NCBI GenBank assembly: GCA_947589405.1
Contig: CANQBT010000071.1
Span: 1-10,695 of the forward strand
DNA: 10,695 nucleotides
Direction of reading: 5' to 3'
Origin: an uncultured Clostridia bacterium
GTDB taxonomy: Bacteria > Bacillota > Clostridia > Lachnospirales > CAG-274
Shown here: positions 1 to 6,569 of the stretch, in pieces
How the letters are laid out: each line of letters opens with the position of its first letter
How positions within the stretch are numbered: the first letter of the stretch is position 1
Made by a program: the position numbers and the translations under genes
Notes under the pieces: model-generated
The model's database searches: none
What the model saw: the letters and a program-made list of their open reading frames with translations, nothing else
Told to the model about the DNA's origin: nothing

Positions 1-1242
1 GCGACTGCGATTTCCGCCTGTATCGGAACGGTACTGATAGGGCTTCTGGCGAACCTTCCGCTGGCACAGGCATCTGCCATGGGCTCCAATGCTTTCTTTG
101 TCTATACGGTATGTTTCGGCTTTGGATTAAGCTATGCCAATGCCCTGGTACTTATTCTGATTGACGGCATACTGTTCATACTGCTTACGGTAACAGGACT
201 GCGAAAGAAAATATTTGAGGCGATCCCCACATCGGTAAGGGTGTCTATCCCTGCAGGAGTCGGACTGTTTATTGCCTTTATCGGTCTTAAGGATTCCGGA
301 ATAGTGGTTGCGGATCCCTCTACATATGTCAACCTTGCATCCTTCAACATTCTATTCGGAAATGTGGCGTGGAAGGATATTATGCCAATACTTGTCACAC
401 TTTCCGCTTTAACTGCGATTGCGGTTCTGGCATGCAGGCGAGTAAAGGGCGCTGTGCTCTGGGGCATACTTGGAGGAACGATTCTGTACTATATTCTTGG
501 CTTTACCGTTTCAGGATTTTATGAAGGTTTTACAGATAATCTGAATTTTAATCCCTTTGCGGCATTCGGAGACTTTGGCACACAGGCATTTGGCAGAGTT
601 TTTACGGAGGGCTTTGATTTTTCGCCATATCTGGCAGAGCACAGCAGAACGGAGCTTGCCATATTGATCGCGACTACTGCCCTTGCGTTCTGTCTGGTGG
701 ATATGTTTGATACCATAGGCACACTATATGGAGTCTGTGCCAGAGGAAATATTCTGACCGAAGAGGGTGAAGTACCCAACATAGATAAGGCAATGCTTGC
801 GGACGCCATAGCCACCACCTGCGGAGCAGTCTGCGGTACATCTACGGTAAGCTCTTATGTGGAGGCTTCCACAGGCATCGCAGAGGGCGGAAAGACAGGC
901 ATGGCTGCTATGGTAACAGGAGCGCTGTTTTTTGTCAGCATGTTTTTAAGCCCCATCGCAATGCTTGTACCGAGCTGTGCCACATCGGCGGCACTCATAT
1001 ATGTAGGGATCATGATGATGAACTGCGCCAGAAATATAGATTGGCTTAAAACAGAGGACGCAGTCCCGGCGTTTCTTACTTTATCAATGATGCCTATGAC
1101 CTACAATATTTCTTACGGCATTGCCTTCGGCGTGATTTCTCATGTGCTTATCAGCGTGTTTACCGGAAAGGCAAGGAACGTAAAAGCAGGAACATGGGTA
1201 ATAGCGTCACTCTTTACCCTCATGTTCTTTGTGACGCATTAA
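1..1242 (+). CDS. AzgA-like (NCS2) adenine/guanine/hypoxanthine permease, 5' partial
   Basis: The frame is open from base 1, so the gene starts before the window; 413 residues are visible and roughly the first 50-60 are missing compared with typical AzgA proteins (estimate from family knowledge). The product is an inner-membrane nucleobase:cation symporter for purines. Seen: the N-terminal signature MGSNAFF (codons from 79), many hydrophobic helices, and the strongly conserved block FDTIGTLYG, then CGTSTVSSYVEASTG, then GGKTG, then the late segment ATSAALIYVGIMMM. These are hallmarks of the AzgA branch rather than the UraA/PbuX branch. The stop is TAA at 1240-1242. No convincing terminator with a U-tract follows. 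The GC content is clearly higher than in the region from 1680 to 5560, which marks this gene as part of the host backbone. Exact base preference (adenine, guanine or hypoxanthine) cannot be read from sequence. Confidence 0.95.
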   Translation, partial: ATAISACIGTVLIGLLANLPLAQASAMGSNAFFVYTVCFGFGLSYANALVLILIDGILFILLTVTGLRKKIFEAIPTSVRVSIPAGVGLFIAFIGLKDSGIVVADPSTYVNLASFNILFGNVAWKDIMPILVTLSALTAIAVLACRRVKGAVLWGILGGTILYYILGFTVSGFYEGFTDNLNFNPFAAFGDFGTQAFGRVFTEGFDFSPYLAEHSRTELAILIATTALAFCLVDMFDTIGTLYGVCARGNILTEEGEVPNIDKAMLADAIATTCGAVCGTSTVSSYVEASTGIAEGGKTGMAAMVTGALFFVSMFLSPIAMLVPSCATSAALIYVGIMMMNCARNIDWLKTEDAVPAFLTLSMMPMTYNISYGIAFGVISHVLISVFTGKARNVKAGTWVIASLFTLMFFVTH

Positions 1243-1300
1243 TAAAATAGCAATGCTTTTCGACTGTTATACATGCGGCGTTGATCTTGGGTAGTGCAAG

Positions 1301-1469
1301 ATGCAAAGCTTCATAAAAGAGAATGGTCGTATTCACAAATACAGCGATGTATTTACAGAATTCAATCTATATGTGTAGTTAAAAAAGCAAAGTTGTTTTT
1401 TTTGCAGGAAAAATTATCTGAGGATAAGGTCAATATGTTTTTCAGATCGGCATAAATTTTGCCGATGAT
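1301..1469 (+). pseudogene. First, frameshifted helicase-associated-like repeat
   Basis: Frame 2 from ATG 1301 reads MQSFIKENGRIHKYSD, then FNLYV and a TAG at 1376-1378. Switching frame at about 1375 gives a continuation VKKAKLFFLQEKLSED, then KVNMFF. A second switch in the T-run near 1437-1443 gives QIGINFADD, which joins straight into the intact reading frame at 1470. The restored string has the order seen in helicase-associated (HA, PF03457-like) repeats: Fi-x-eNGRxP, LY, kLsedrv, QIGi. It also lines up with the next repeat. Upstream of 1301 the same frame has TAG at 1292-1294. Thus at least two frameshifts and one or two stops break this repeat. Family assignment is by eye. Confidence 0.5.
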
Positions 1470-1676
1470 ATGGAAAAGAAAACGATAGGCAAGAAATCAT
1501 GGATCGAAGATCATGATAAGTACTTTTCTTTTATAAGTGAGCATGGAAGAAAGCCCTCACGTAAGGACGAACAGGGATCTAAGCTCTATAATCGGGAAAG
1601 AAATCAGATACATAGGTTAAAGATCGGTAAATTGACCGACAGTCAGGTGCTGATGCTTGAAAAGCTGGGCTTATAG
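1470..1676 (+). CDS. 68-aa helicase-associated-domain-like remnant
   Basis: This short reading frame is probably the surviving last repeat of the broken gene beginning near 1301 rather than an independent gene. Seen: W at residue 11, a Y-x-x-FI-x-EHGR-x-PS core at residues 18-30, LYNRERNQIHRL at 40-51, and KLTDSQVLMLEKLGL at the end. This order (W, FI, GRxPS, LY, GKL, hydrophobic L-x-x-LG) resembles the small helical HA repeats found C-terminal to helicases and in stand-alone Firmicutes proteins. There is no Shine-Dalgarno sequence at a usable distance before ATG 1470, and the same frame is open back to a TAA at 1425-1427, so the start is arbitrary. It may be untranslated. No helicase motor motifs are present. 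Confidence 0.45.
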   Translation: MEKKTIGKKSWIEDHDKYFSFISEHGRKPSRKDEQGSKLYNRERNQIHRLKIGKLTDSQVLMLEKLGL

Positions 1677-1778
1677 AAAGAGAGAATTAATAAGTATATA
1701 CTCAGAAAAATAGGCTTAATTGCATGACACCTATGGAATATCATGAATTTCTTAAAACTGTATAATATATAAACAGTA

Positions 1779-1814
1779 AGTCAAGACCTTCGGCTCAGGC
1801 CGATGGTCTTGACT
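1779..1814. terminator. Long inverted-repeat hairpin, possible bidirectional terminator
   Basis: Arms AGTCAAGACCTTCGGC and GCCGATGGTCTTGACT pair over 16 bp with a single T-T mismatch around a TCAG tetraloop. The hairpin lies between the forward helicase-associated remnant (ends 1676) and the 3' end of the reverse-strand broken gene (ends 1829), where a shared terminator would sit. Neither side has a strong U-tract, only AT-rich sequence, so it could instead be a dispersed palindromic repeat of the genome. Immediately before it a TATAAT hexamer at 1761-1766 lacks a good -35. Confidence 0.5.
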
Positions 1815-1828
1815 AATTGAAAATATAT

Positions 1829-2266
1829 TTATAAATTGAGCTTAATATTATCAATTAAATTGTTAACATTACCTTCATTTTTAATTATACAAATATTATT
1901 TATCTCTATTCCAAGTTGTTTTTTATTCTTTTCATTACATCATTTTCATTATATTTTTCTTTATTCCAAAATGCACAATATATCATTTTTTATGTAAATC
2001 CTTATCCTCAACATCTCCCAAAGAATAATATTTTCTTACAGTATTTTTGAAAATTTTTTTAAGCTTGTGCTATTATTTCTGAATAAAAAATTCTTTTTAT
2101 ATTTATCTGCAAATTCTTCAATAATTTTATCCAACTGTTCATATAATTCCTCACGTTTTCTTAAAAGCGTGTTTACAGTAAATGTACCACCATCTGATAA
2201 TCCGTAACATACTTCTGCACCCGCCCCAAACAACACATATTATTTCTCTTCATTATTATCAGCCAT
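1829..2266 (-). pseudogene. Broken gene with a GAGAE nucleotide-binding-like start
   Basis: On the reverse strand GGAGGA (2272-2277) sits 5 nt before ATG 2266, which encodes MADNNEEK and then an in-frame TAA (2240-2242). The same frame continues YVLFGAGAEVCYGLSDGG and about 50 further residues rich in E and K, to a TAA next to 2036. Beyond it, other frames give coding-like pieces, including CAFWNKEKYNENDVMKRIKN and then QLGIEINNICIIKNE, ending at TAA 1829-1831. A good ribosome binding site plus coding-like pieces in several frames indicate a decayed gene. The FGAGAE...GL motif resembles the glycine-rich start of SIR2-like or related NAD/nucleotide-binding proteins common in defence islands; this is inference by eye. 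The piece 2036-2236 alone could start at GTG 2236 (66 aa) but has no binding site of its own. Confidence 0.55.
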
Positions 2267-2403
2267 ATATGTCCTCCATATTGTACAAATTTTAATTTAT
2301 GCATCAAAGAATTGTATAACTCAATATGTGTATTAAAAAATATCAAAAATTCAATAATATTCGATGCAATTAATTATTTTGATGTTGAATCTGTTACAAC
2401 TAA

Positions 2404-2598
2404 ATGTGGGCATTTTTACATGTAATAAATAAAAGACGGTTGGCAGTTTCTTACGCCTATAATTTCATCACATTTTCTGATCAGAATATTTTTGACCATA
2501 GCTTCATTACAAAATCACAGATATATACTCATGTTTCCTTGAGAAAACAAAAGGGAATAATAATAAAAAACAATCCGAAAAACACTCTAAGTATTTAA
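2404..2598 (+). pseudogene. C-terminal relic of a tyrosine recombinase (integrase)
   Basis: The 64-residue frame ends with FDHSFITKSQIYTHVSLRKQ and a basic tail containing NNPKN. This matches the end of tyrosine recombinases, where a GHSSI-TT-QIYTHVS box carries the catalytic tyrosine; here Tyr41 (codon 2524-2526) is that residue. The box-II arginine-histidine motif (HxLRH) normally found some 30-40 residues earlier is not recognisable, and the N-terminal and core-binding domains are absent, so the protein cannot be an active recombinase. No Shine-Dalgarno precedes ATG 2404. It sits directly upstream of the promoter of the AT-rich two-gene cassette, suggesting that an integrative element once inserted here. 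Confidence 0.5.
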
Positions 2599-2638
2599 AT
2601 TCTATTAACACTTTAAAGATTTTAATTATAATAAAGTC

Positions 2639-2667
2639 TTGATTTTTATAAAGATTTGTAATATAAT
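2639..2667 (+). promoter_or_regulatory. Sigma-A-type promoter for the 564-aa gene
   Basis: TTGATT at 2639-2644 and a perfect TATAAT at 2662-2667 are separated by 17 bp. A start of transcription about 7 nt later would place the shared 19-bp element (2674-2692) at the very beginning of the transcript and just before the GGAGGA ribosome binding site at 2699-2704. The spacing and hexamers are close to consensus, so this is well supported as a promoter by sequence. Confidence 0.7.
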
Positions 2668-2692
2668 GGGATAAAGGATAACTTAGAATTAT
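2653..2692 (+). repeat. Left copy of bipartite inverted element shared by the two cassette genes
   Basis: The sequence GATTTGTAAT (2653-2662), an 11-bp spacer, and AAGGATAACTTAGAATTAT (2674-2692) recur in reverse orientation at 5460-5489, there with a 1-bp spacer. The 19-bp part is identical in both copies. Each copy lies just upstream of the ribosome binding site of a gene pointing into the interval, so it could be a common operator or leader element, or a terminal inverted repeat of a mobile cassette. The left copy overlaps the -10 box. Confidence 0.75.
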
Positions 2693-2713
2693 GTTCATGG
2701 AGGAAAACTAATT

Positions 2714-4408
2714 ATGGACATACAAGCAATTAAAAATTTACTTGATCAACCACAAGATACCTTTTCGGTAACTGTTGTAACTAACCATTTTTATATAGCA
2801 ACAGGTAGAGAATATTTTAAATCAATAAAAAACAAACAATGCCATATTTGTAATAATGTAGATGCAATAGCTTTTTTAGAACCTATTATTCAATGGATTA
2901 GTAAAAATATACCAGATATTTCGAAATTGTTTGATTCATTATTAAATGGAGGGAAAATGAATTTAGCTAATGCTATATCAGTTCTCAGTAAATTATTTTC
3001 CCCTGAAACACATACTGCAGTAGGACCTAATATAATAGACCCAATTATAATTTATGAAGCAAATGTTTCAGTAAAGCAAATAGAAAAAATAGTATCTTTA
3101 CATAAAAATTGCTTTTTTAAGCCTTTAATTATAATTGTTCTTCGTGATAATGATATAGAGAGAGCCAAGAAAATTTTAAGTAATTGTCCTAATAACATAA
3201 TAGTGCGTTTAATAGGAAATAATTGCCGGTGTGAAGATTACAGAATAATTAATACTGGTGCAGACAATATTGATGATTTTATCGATGCATATTCAAGACA
3301 AAGTTTTAGCACCTGTTCTAATACAAAAAAGAATATAATCTTTAATTCAAAGTATATGGACAATCCTATTTTAAATGATTTGACAGCACCTATTCTTAAA
3401 GTTAGGTCTGATTTTTTAGAAGATAAAAAAGATTATATGGTTAAAGAACAAATTGATAGTATTTTTTTAAGAATTTTATCTTTTGAATTAGAAACATCAT
3501 CAAATAGCAATGATCATAAATTACTACAATGCTTTAAGTGTATGGCTCTGTTGTTTAATATATATTGCACAGATAAAGGTAATGGTTTAAATGAGGCTTT
3601 TAATTTAGCAACTCAGTTAGATAATGATATATTAAAAGCTCATGTTTATAGATTTTCACACTATTCAAACGTCTCTATGAATGAGAAAGAAAACTTGTAC
3701 GCGCAAGCTATTGATATTTTTAGAAAAAATCAAATTTCAGATCATGCAGCTTACTGTGAAAATAATAAATTAGTTTTGTCTTACTATACAGACCATGTCT
3801 CCTCAAAAACATTTAATGAATTACTTATACGTGCACAAGAAGAAGTACCTGGATTAGTGGGTATGCCTATAATAGCAAGTAATACAGGCACCGCATACTT
3901 ATATAATGCAAATTTTGAACAAGCTATAGATATATACAATAAATATATACCGGTTGCTGTCGATCAAAAATCTCAACAATTTGGCATGAAATGTAACAAA
4001 GAAATTGCAAGGGCTTTAAACAATGATAAGGTAGATGAAGAAACCTTATTAAGACTTAAAAATTCGATTTTATATTCTTTTGGTGACTCTAATATCCCTT
4101 TTATTACTGCTAATCTTTTAGCAAATTTAGTTGGCATTGCAGTTTTACAAAAACAAATGAATGTTATTCCTGAAATACTAGATAATAATACTCGTACTAT
4201 TTTTCATAAAGCTTTATTTGATTATAAATTAGGAACAGGATCTCTTGTGTATCAACTAAATGTACTTAATAAAAAAAGCAATAACTGTTATCCAATTGAT
4301 GAAATTTGCCAACATCTTCCCAAATCAACATCTGTTATTCAAGGTAAAAGAAAAGCATTTATTGAAACATGGGGTTTAAACCCTACTATTCATAATGCAT
4401 GGCTGTAG
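2714..4408 (+). CDS. Unknown 564-aa protein with helical TPR-like C-terminal half
   Basis: I do not recognise this protein. GGAGGA at 2699-2704 lies 9 nt before ATG 2714, and a strong promoter is just upstream. Residues 1-200 look alpha/beta, with hydrophobic strands such as KPLIIIVLRDND (136-147) and NIIVRLIGNN (161-170), and a CHIC pair at 43-46. Residues 240-560 are mostly helical. A stretch at 387-415 (SNTGTAYLYNANFEQAIDIY and following) resembles a TPR unit, and others around 325-340 (YAQAIDIFRKN) are weaker. There is no signal peptide or clear membrane segment, so a cytoplasmic location is likely. The gene is very AT-rich compared with the flanking permease, MATE and NRPS genes, which points to horizontal acquisition. 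It converges on the ATP-grasp gene with a 23-bp overlap and shares its upstream element, suggesting a joint role. A helical scaffold, sensor or regulator is possible, but nothing is proven. Confidence 0.85.
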   Translation: MDIQAIKNLLDQPQDTFSVTVVTNHFYIATGREYFKSIKNKQCHICNNVDAIAFLEPIIQWISKNIPDISKLFDSLLNGGKMNLANAISVLSKLFSPETHTAVGPNIIDPIIIYEANVSVKQIEKIVSLHKNCFFKPLIIIVLRDNDIERAKKILSNCPNNIIVRLIGNNCRCEDYRIINTGADNIDDFIDAYSRQSFSTCSNTKKNIIFNSKYMDNPILNDLTAPILKVRSDFLEDKKDYMVKEQIDSIFLRILSFELETSSNSNDHKLLQCFKCMALLFNIYCTDKGNGLNEAFNLATQLDNDILKAHVYRFSHYSNVSMNEKENLYAQAIDIFRKNQISDHAAYCENNKLVLSYYTDHVSSKTFNELLIRAQEEVPGLVGMPIIASNTGTAYLYNANFEQAIDIYNKYIPVAVDQKSQQFGMKCNKEIARALNNDKVDEETLLRLKNSILYSFGDSNIPFITANLLANLVGIAVLQKQMNVIPEILDNNTRTIFHKALFDYKLGTGSLVYQLNVLNKKSNNCYPIDEICQHLPKSTSVIQGKRKAFIETWGLNPTIHNAWL

Positions 4409-5435
4409 ATAATTGCATTATTGAGTTTGCCAAAATAAATCCAACATACGTTGTGGTTTTTATAATACTCTTATACGCAATTAGTACATTATGCCATTCT
4501 GAGTGCTTATGAATATGTTCAAAAGAATTTAAGAAATTAATTCCTTCTTTAATTGTTGGAGTAGGATTAATTTCCATAAAATATATTTCATCAGGGGTTA
4601 TACCACAACTCTGATATTGCTGCAATTTTTGTGTATTGTCACATTTGATGCGACAATCAATACGGCAAAATGTCTTAATATTAAATTTTTTTGCAACATC
4701 AACGAGAAGTTTTTTTGCATTTTTATCTAAATTAATGTTTTGTTTAACATAACCACTATGTTTTGATTTTGCCTCTGCTCCTAAAAACCATGAAAAGTCA
4801 TTTGAGTTCGGCATATACATAATTGAGGGTAACGTATCCAGCTGTTCTTTAAGTGGATTAAATAATATGGGTGTAGTTACATCAAAACCATTTATAAACT
4901 CTTGACATAATATGTTTTCATTGCTATTTGAATTTGTACTGCTTACATAAACACCCTCACTACTTCCAAAATTTATTGGTCTGTTAATGAATTTATTTGT
5001 AATAACCTTATCTTTTGGAGCTTCTTCGGGTATTAATATTCCCACTTCTTTTGCAATATAATTTGAAAATCGTTTGTGTTCTCCTAATAGTGTTGTAACT
5101 GAATCGCACGGGATACATGGTATTTCAAGAAATGCACATACAGAAGGAACTAAACCGGCTACAGACAAGTTTTTATTACCGGCATTTAAGTTAATGACAT
5201 AATCAATCTTTGGAAGCGTTCTGTCCATTGCTTTATAAATAAATGTAGCAACATCAATAATGTATGGAATACAACGTAATTCCTGAATTGCCATAAGCCA
5301 TGCAGATATAACATCACTTTTCCAAACATCATAATGTTTAAATCCCTTTGCAGATTCCGCTTCAAATATATAGACTATTGCTATTGTTTTACCATAAATT
5401 TTTTTTATTTCTTCTATATACCTTTCGGTGGTCAT
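4386..5435 (-). CDS. D-Ala-D-Ala-ligase-like ATP-grasp enzyme
   Basis: Start ATG 5435 follows a strong TTGGAGGGA (5441-5449) by 5 nt; 349 residues, a normal length for the Ddl family. Seen in order: DYVINLNAGN (78-87) in place of the Ddl HG motif; GEHKRFSNYIAKEVGI (118-133) with the ATP-contacting lysine at 121; the glycine-serine loop RPINFGSSEGVYVS (152-165); QEFINGFDV (178-186), like the EEFIxGxE segment; CRIDCR (257-262); and MEINPTP (287-293) with metal-binding Glu288 and Asn290. These indicate a working ATP-grasp carboxylate-amine ligase acting through an acyl phosphate. The Ddl HG motif and the substrate-loop tyrosine are not evident, so the substrate is probably not D-alanine; other amino acids, peptides or a protein tail are possible. 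The gene is as AT-rich as its convergent partner, overlaps it tail-to-tail, and has the same 19-bp element upstream. Confidence 0.85.
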   Translation of the reverse strand: MTTERYIEEIKKIYGKTIAIVYIFEAESAKGFKHYDVWKSDVISAWLMAIQELRCIPYIIDVATFIYKAMDRTLPKIDYVINLNAGNKNLSVAGLVPSVCAFLEIPCIPCDSVTTLLGEHKRFSNYIAKEVGILIPEEAPKDKVITNKFINRPINFGSSEGVYVSSTNSNSNENILCQEFINGFDVTTPILFNPLKEQLDTLPSIMYMPNSNDFSWFLGAEAKSKHSGYVKQNINLDKNAKKLLVDVAKKFNIKTFCRIDCRIKCDNTQKLQQYQSCGITPDEIYFMEINPTPTIKEGINFLNSFEHIHKHSEWHNVLIAYKSIIKTTTYVGFILANSIMQLSTAMHYE

Positions 5436-5459
5436 ATTGATCCCTCCAACAAATTAGAG

Positions 5460-5489
5460 ATAATTCTAAGTTATCCTTCATTACAAATC
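5460..5489 (-). repeat. Right copy of the bipartite inverted element
   Basis: Read on the reverse strand: GATTTGTAAT (5480-5489), one base, then AAGGATAACTTAGAATTAT (5460-5478), identical to the left copy at 2653-2692 apart from spacer length. It lies directly before the ribosome binding site of the ATP-grasp gene. The TGTAAT within it could act as a weak -10, with TTTAAG (5501-5506 on the forward strand) as a poorly spaced -35 (15 bp), so the promoter on this side is uncertain. Confidence 0.75.
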
Positions 5490-5561
5490 CCATGACCACA
5501 CTTAAACTTCACATATACAATCTAATAGAAATAGGATATCGATATTACATACAGATAATGC

Positions 5562-5920
5562 TTGAATTTAAAAATAACAGTAATATATGAAAGTCACAGG
5601 GATATAACACAGCTGCCTGTCTTTATTGCAAACAGAACAATTCCTCCTGTAACGATAAGAGCTGAGCTAATAAATGCGGAGGATAGGAGATATGTTGATA
5701 TTGAGGTGCCAAAGAGCAGGAGCATATTGTCATACCAAGCGGCAAAGATTCTGAGACTGAAATAGAATACGACCTTTTCAGAATATCTGTTCCAGATTTT
5801 AGTAAGAGTGCTTTCAAAGAAGCTCTTGTAAATGCATTTTGCCATAGAGATTATACTATGTCGGGTGCGGTAAGGGTCTTGCTTGATGACGATGGTCTTA
5901 CTATAAGTGATCCGGGTGAT
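5562..5920 (+). pseudogene. Decayed AlbA_2 / HATPase_c_4 (Schlafen-like regulator) remnant
   Basis: Frame 0 from TTG 5562 reads a piece with FIANRTIPPVTIRAEL and RYVDIEVPKSRSI, resembling the end of an AlbA_2 domain, and stops at TAG 5763-5765. Frame 2 resumes with LFRISVPDF and SAFKEALVNAFCHRDYTM, then DDDGLTISDPGDF up to about 5920. This is the typical N-box and glycine box of HATPase_c_4 found C-terminal to AlbA_2 in ATP-binding transcriptional regulators once annotated as RecG-like. The frame change near 5720-5765, the missing AlbA N-terminus and the very short linker between the two parts show a dead gene with internal deletion. No good ribosome binding site precedes 5562. Base composition is nearer the host backbone than the AT-rich cassette. 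Confidence 0.65.
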
Positions 5921-6342
5921 TTTTGGCTTACAGGCTCTCAGATATTCAGACTCATGAAGGGTGTACAGGAGTCTTTGGCAGGCAGAATTGCTATTCTGCA
6001 TCTGTCCTCCTTATCACAGCAGGCGCTATGAGCGGCACTCTTGTTGAGAACTATGTTATAAGTGAAATCATAAAGAGCTATCATAATTCAGGACTTGAGC
6101 CTTATATATATTATTACAGGGATAAGGACGGAAAGGAAATAGATATTGTCATGGAAAGAGACGGTATTCTGTATCCTGCCGAAATAAAAAAGACTGCTAT
6201 GCCGGATAAAAGGCTTACGAGAGTATTTAATGTACTGGATAAACCGCCTATACAGAGAGGAATAGGCGCTGTAATTTGTATGAGTGATAAGCTGAGTGCC
6301 TGTGACAGCAATAATCTTATTGTACCTGTAGGTATGATGTAA
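5921..6342 (+). pseudogene. Decayed AAA ATPase (AAA_14 / DUF4143) remnant
   Basis: In frame 2, directly after the HATPase-like piece, the sequence reads FWLTGSQIFRLMKGVQESLA and GRIAILHLSSLS. This is the sensor region of the AAA_14 ATPase module (LTGSQ...ESLAGR). It ends at TGA (6029-6031). Frame 1 then supplies ITAGAMSGTLVENYVISEI, YYYRDKDGKEIDIV, LYPAEIKKTA and the end CMSDKL...VPVGMM. That is the DUF4143 C-terminal domain, with a nuclease-like D/E-x-K pattern (EIDIV...EIKK). The Walker A and B regions and the segment between LSSLS and AGAMSG are missing. The open frame 5923-6342 alone would give 139 aa, but its first 30 residues are out of frame with the family. The family is usually a DNA- or toxin-linked ATPase of unclear role. 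Confidence 0.7.
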
Positions 6343-6569
6343 AACATCGGCTGATATGTGTAAACGGTCAACCATACTTTTGTTGCTTATTTAAATAGCC
6401 GATTTAAAATGCGCTTTTTTAGATTCCGAACATATTTCTACAGTATCATAATAGTTTAAAAAACTTTGCTCGTTATCTCTGAATTCCGCCTTCATTAAAA
6501 ATGCGTAAAATATGCAAAAATGCATATATATGCAGTATAAACAACAGCTGCGACGGCCCTTCAAATATA
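6343..6569. other. Non-coding stretch with a TATGCA inverted repeat
   Basis: No supported gene lies between the ATPase remnant and the MATE gene; the short reverse-strand frame 6391-6591 has no recognisable motif or start signal. The notable feature is TATGCA-AAAA-TGCATA at 6511-6526, overlapping the perfect 14-bp palindrome TGCATATATATGCA at 6521-6534. It might be an old operator, or simply AT-rich decay. Confidence 0.3.

Noticed and set aside
1204..1237. Perfect 7-bp inverted repeat GCGTCAC/GTGACGC at the end of the permease gene, plus a short GCATT/AATGC stem before TTTT
   Set aside because: Lies mostly within the coding end, with a 20-nt loop and no U-tract directly after; the second stem has only 5 weak pairs. 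Not convincing as a terminator.
1829..2266. Alternative genetic code or stop readthrough to explain in-frame TAA and TAG codons in the remnants
   Set aside because: The intact genes use TAA and TAG as normal stops, and the remnants also have frameshifts and deletions, so decay is the simpler explanation.
2280..2403. Possible further integrase sequence or attachment site upstream of 2404
   Set aside because: Translations of the three forward frames gave no recognisable motif, and no tRNA-end or convincing direct repeat was seen; only weak AT-rich inverted repeats.
5594..6001. 135-aa reverse-strand open frame across the AlbA/ATPase scar
   Set aside because: Antisense to coding-like sequence that has recognisable motifs on the forward strand; it has no ribosome binding site and no motif of its own.
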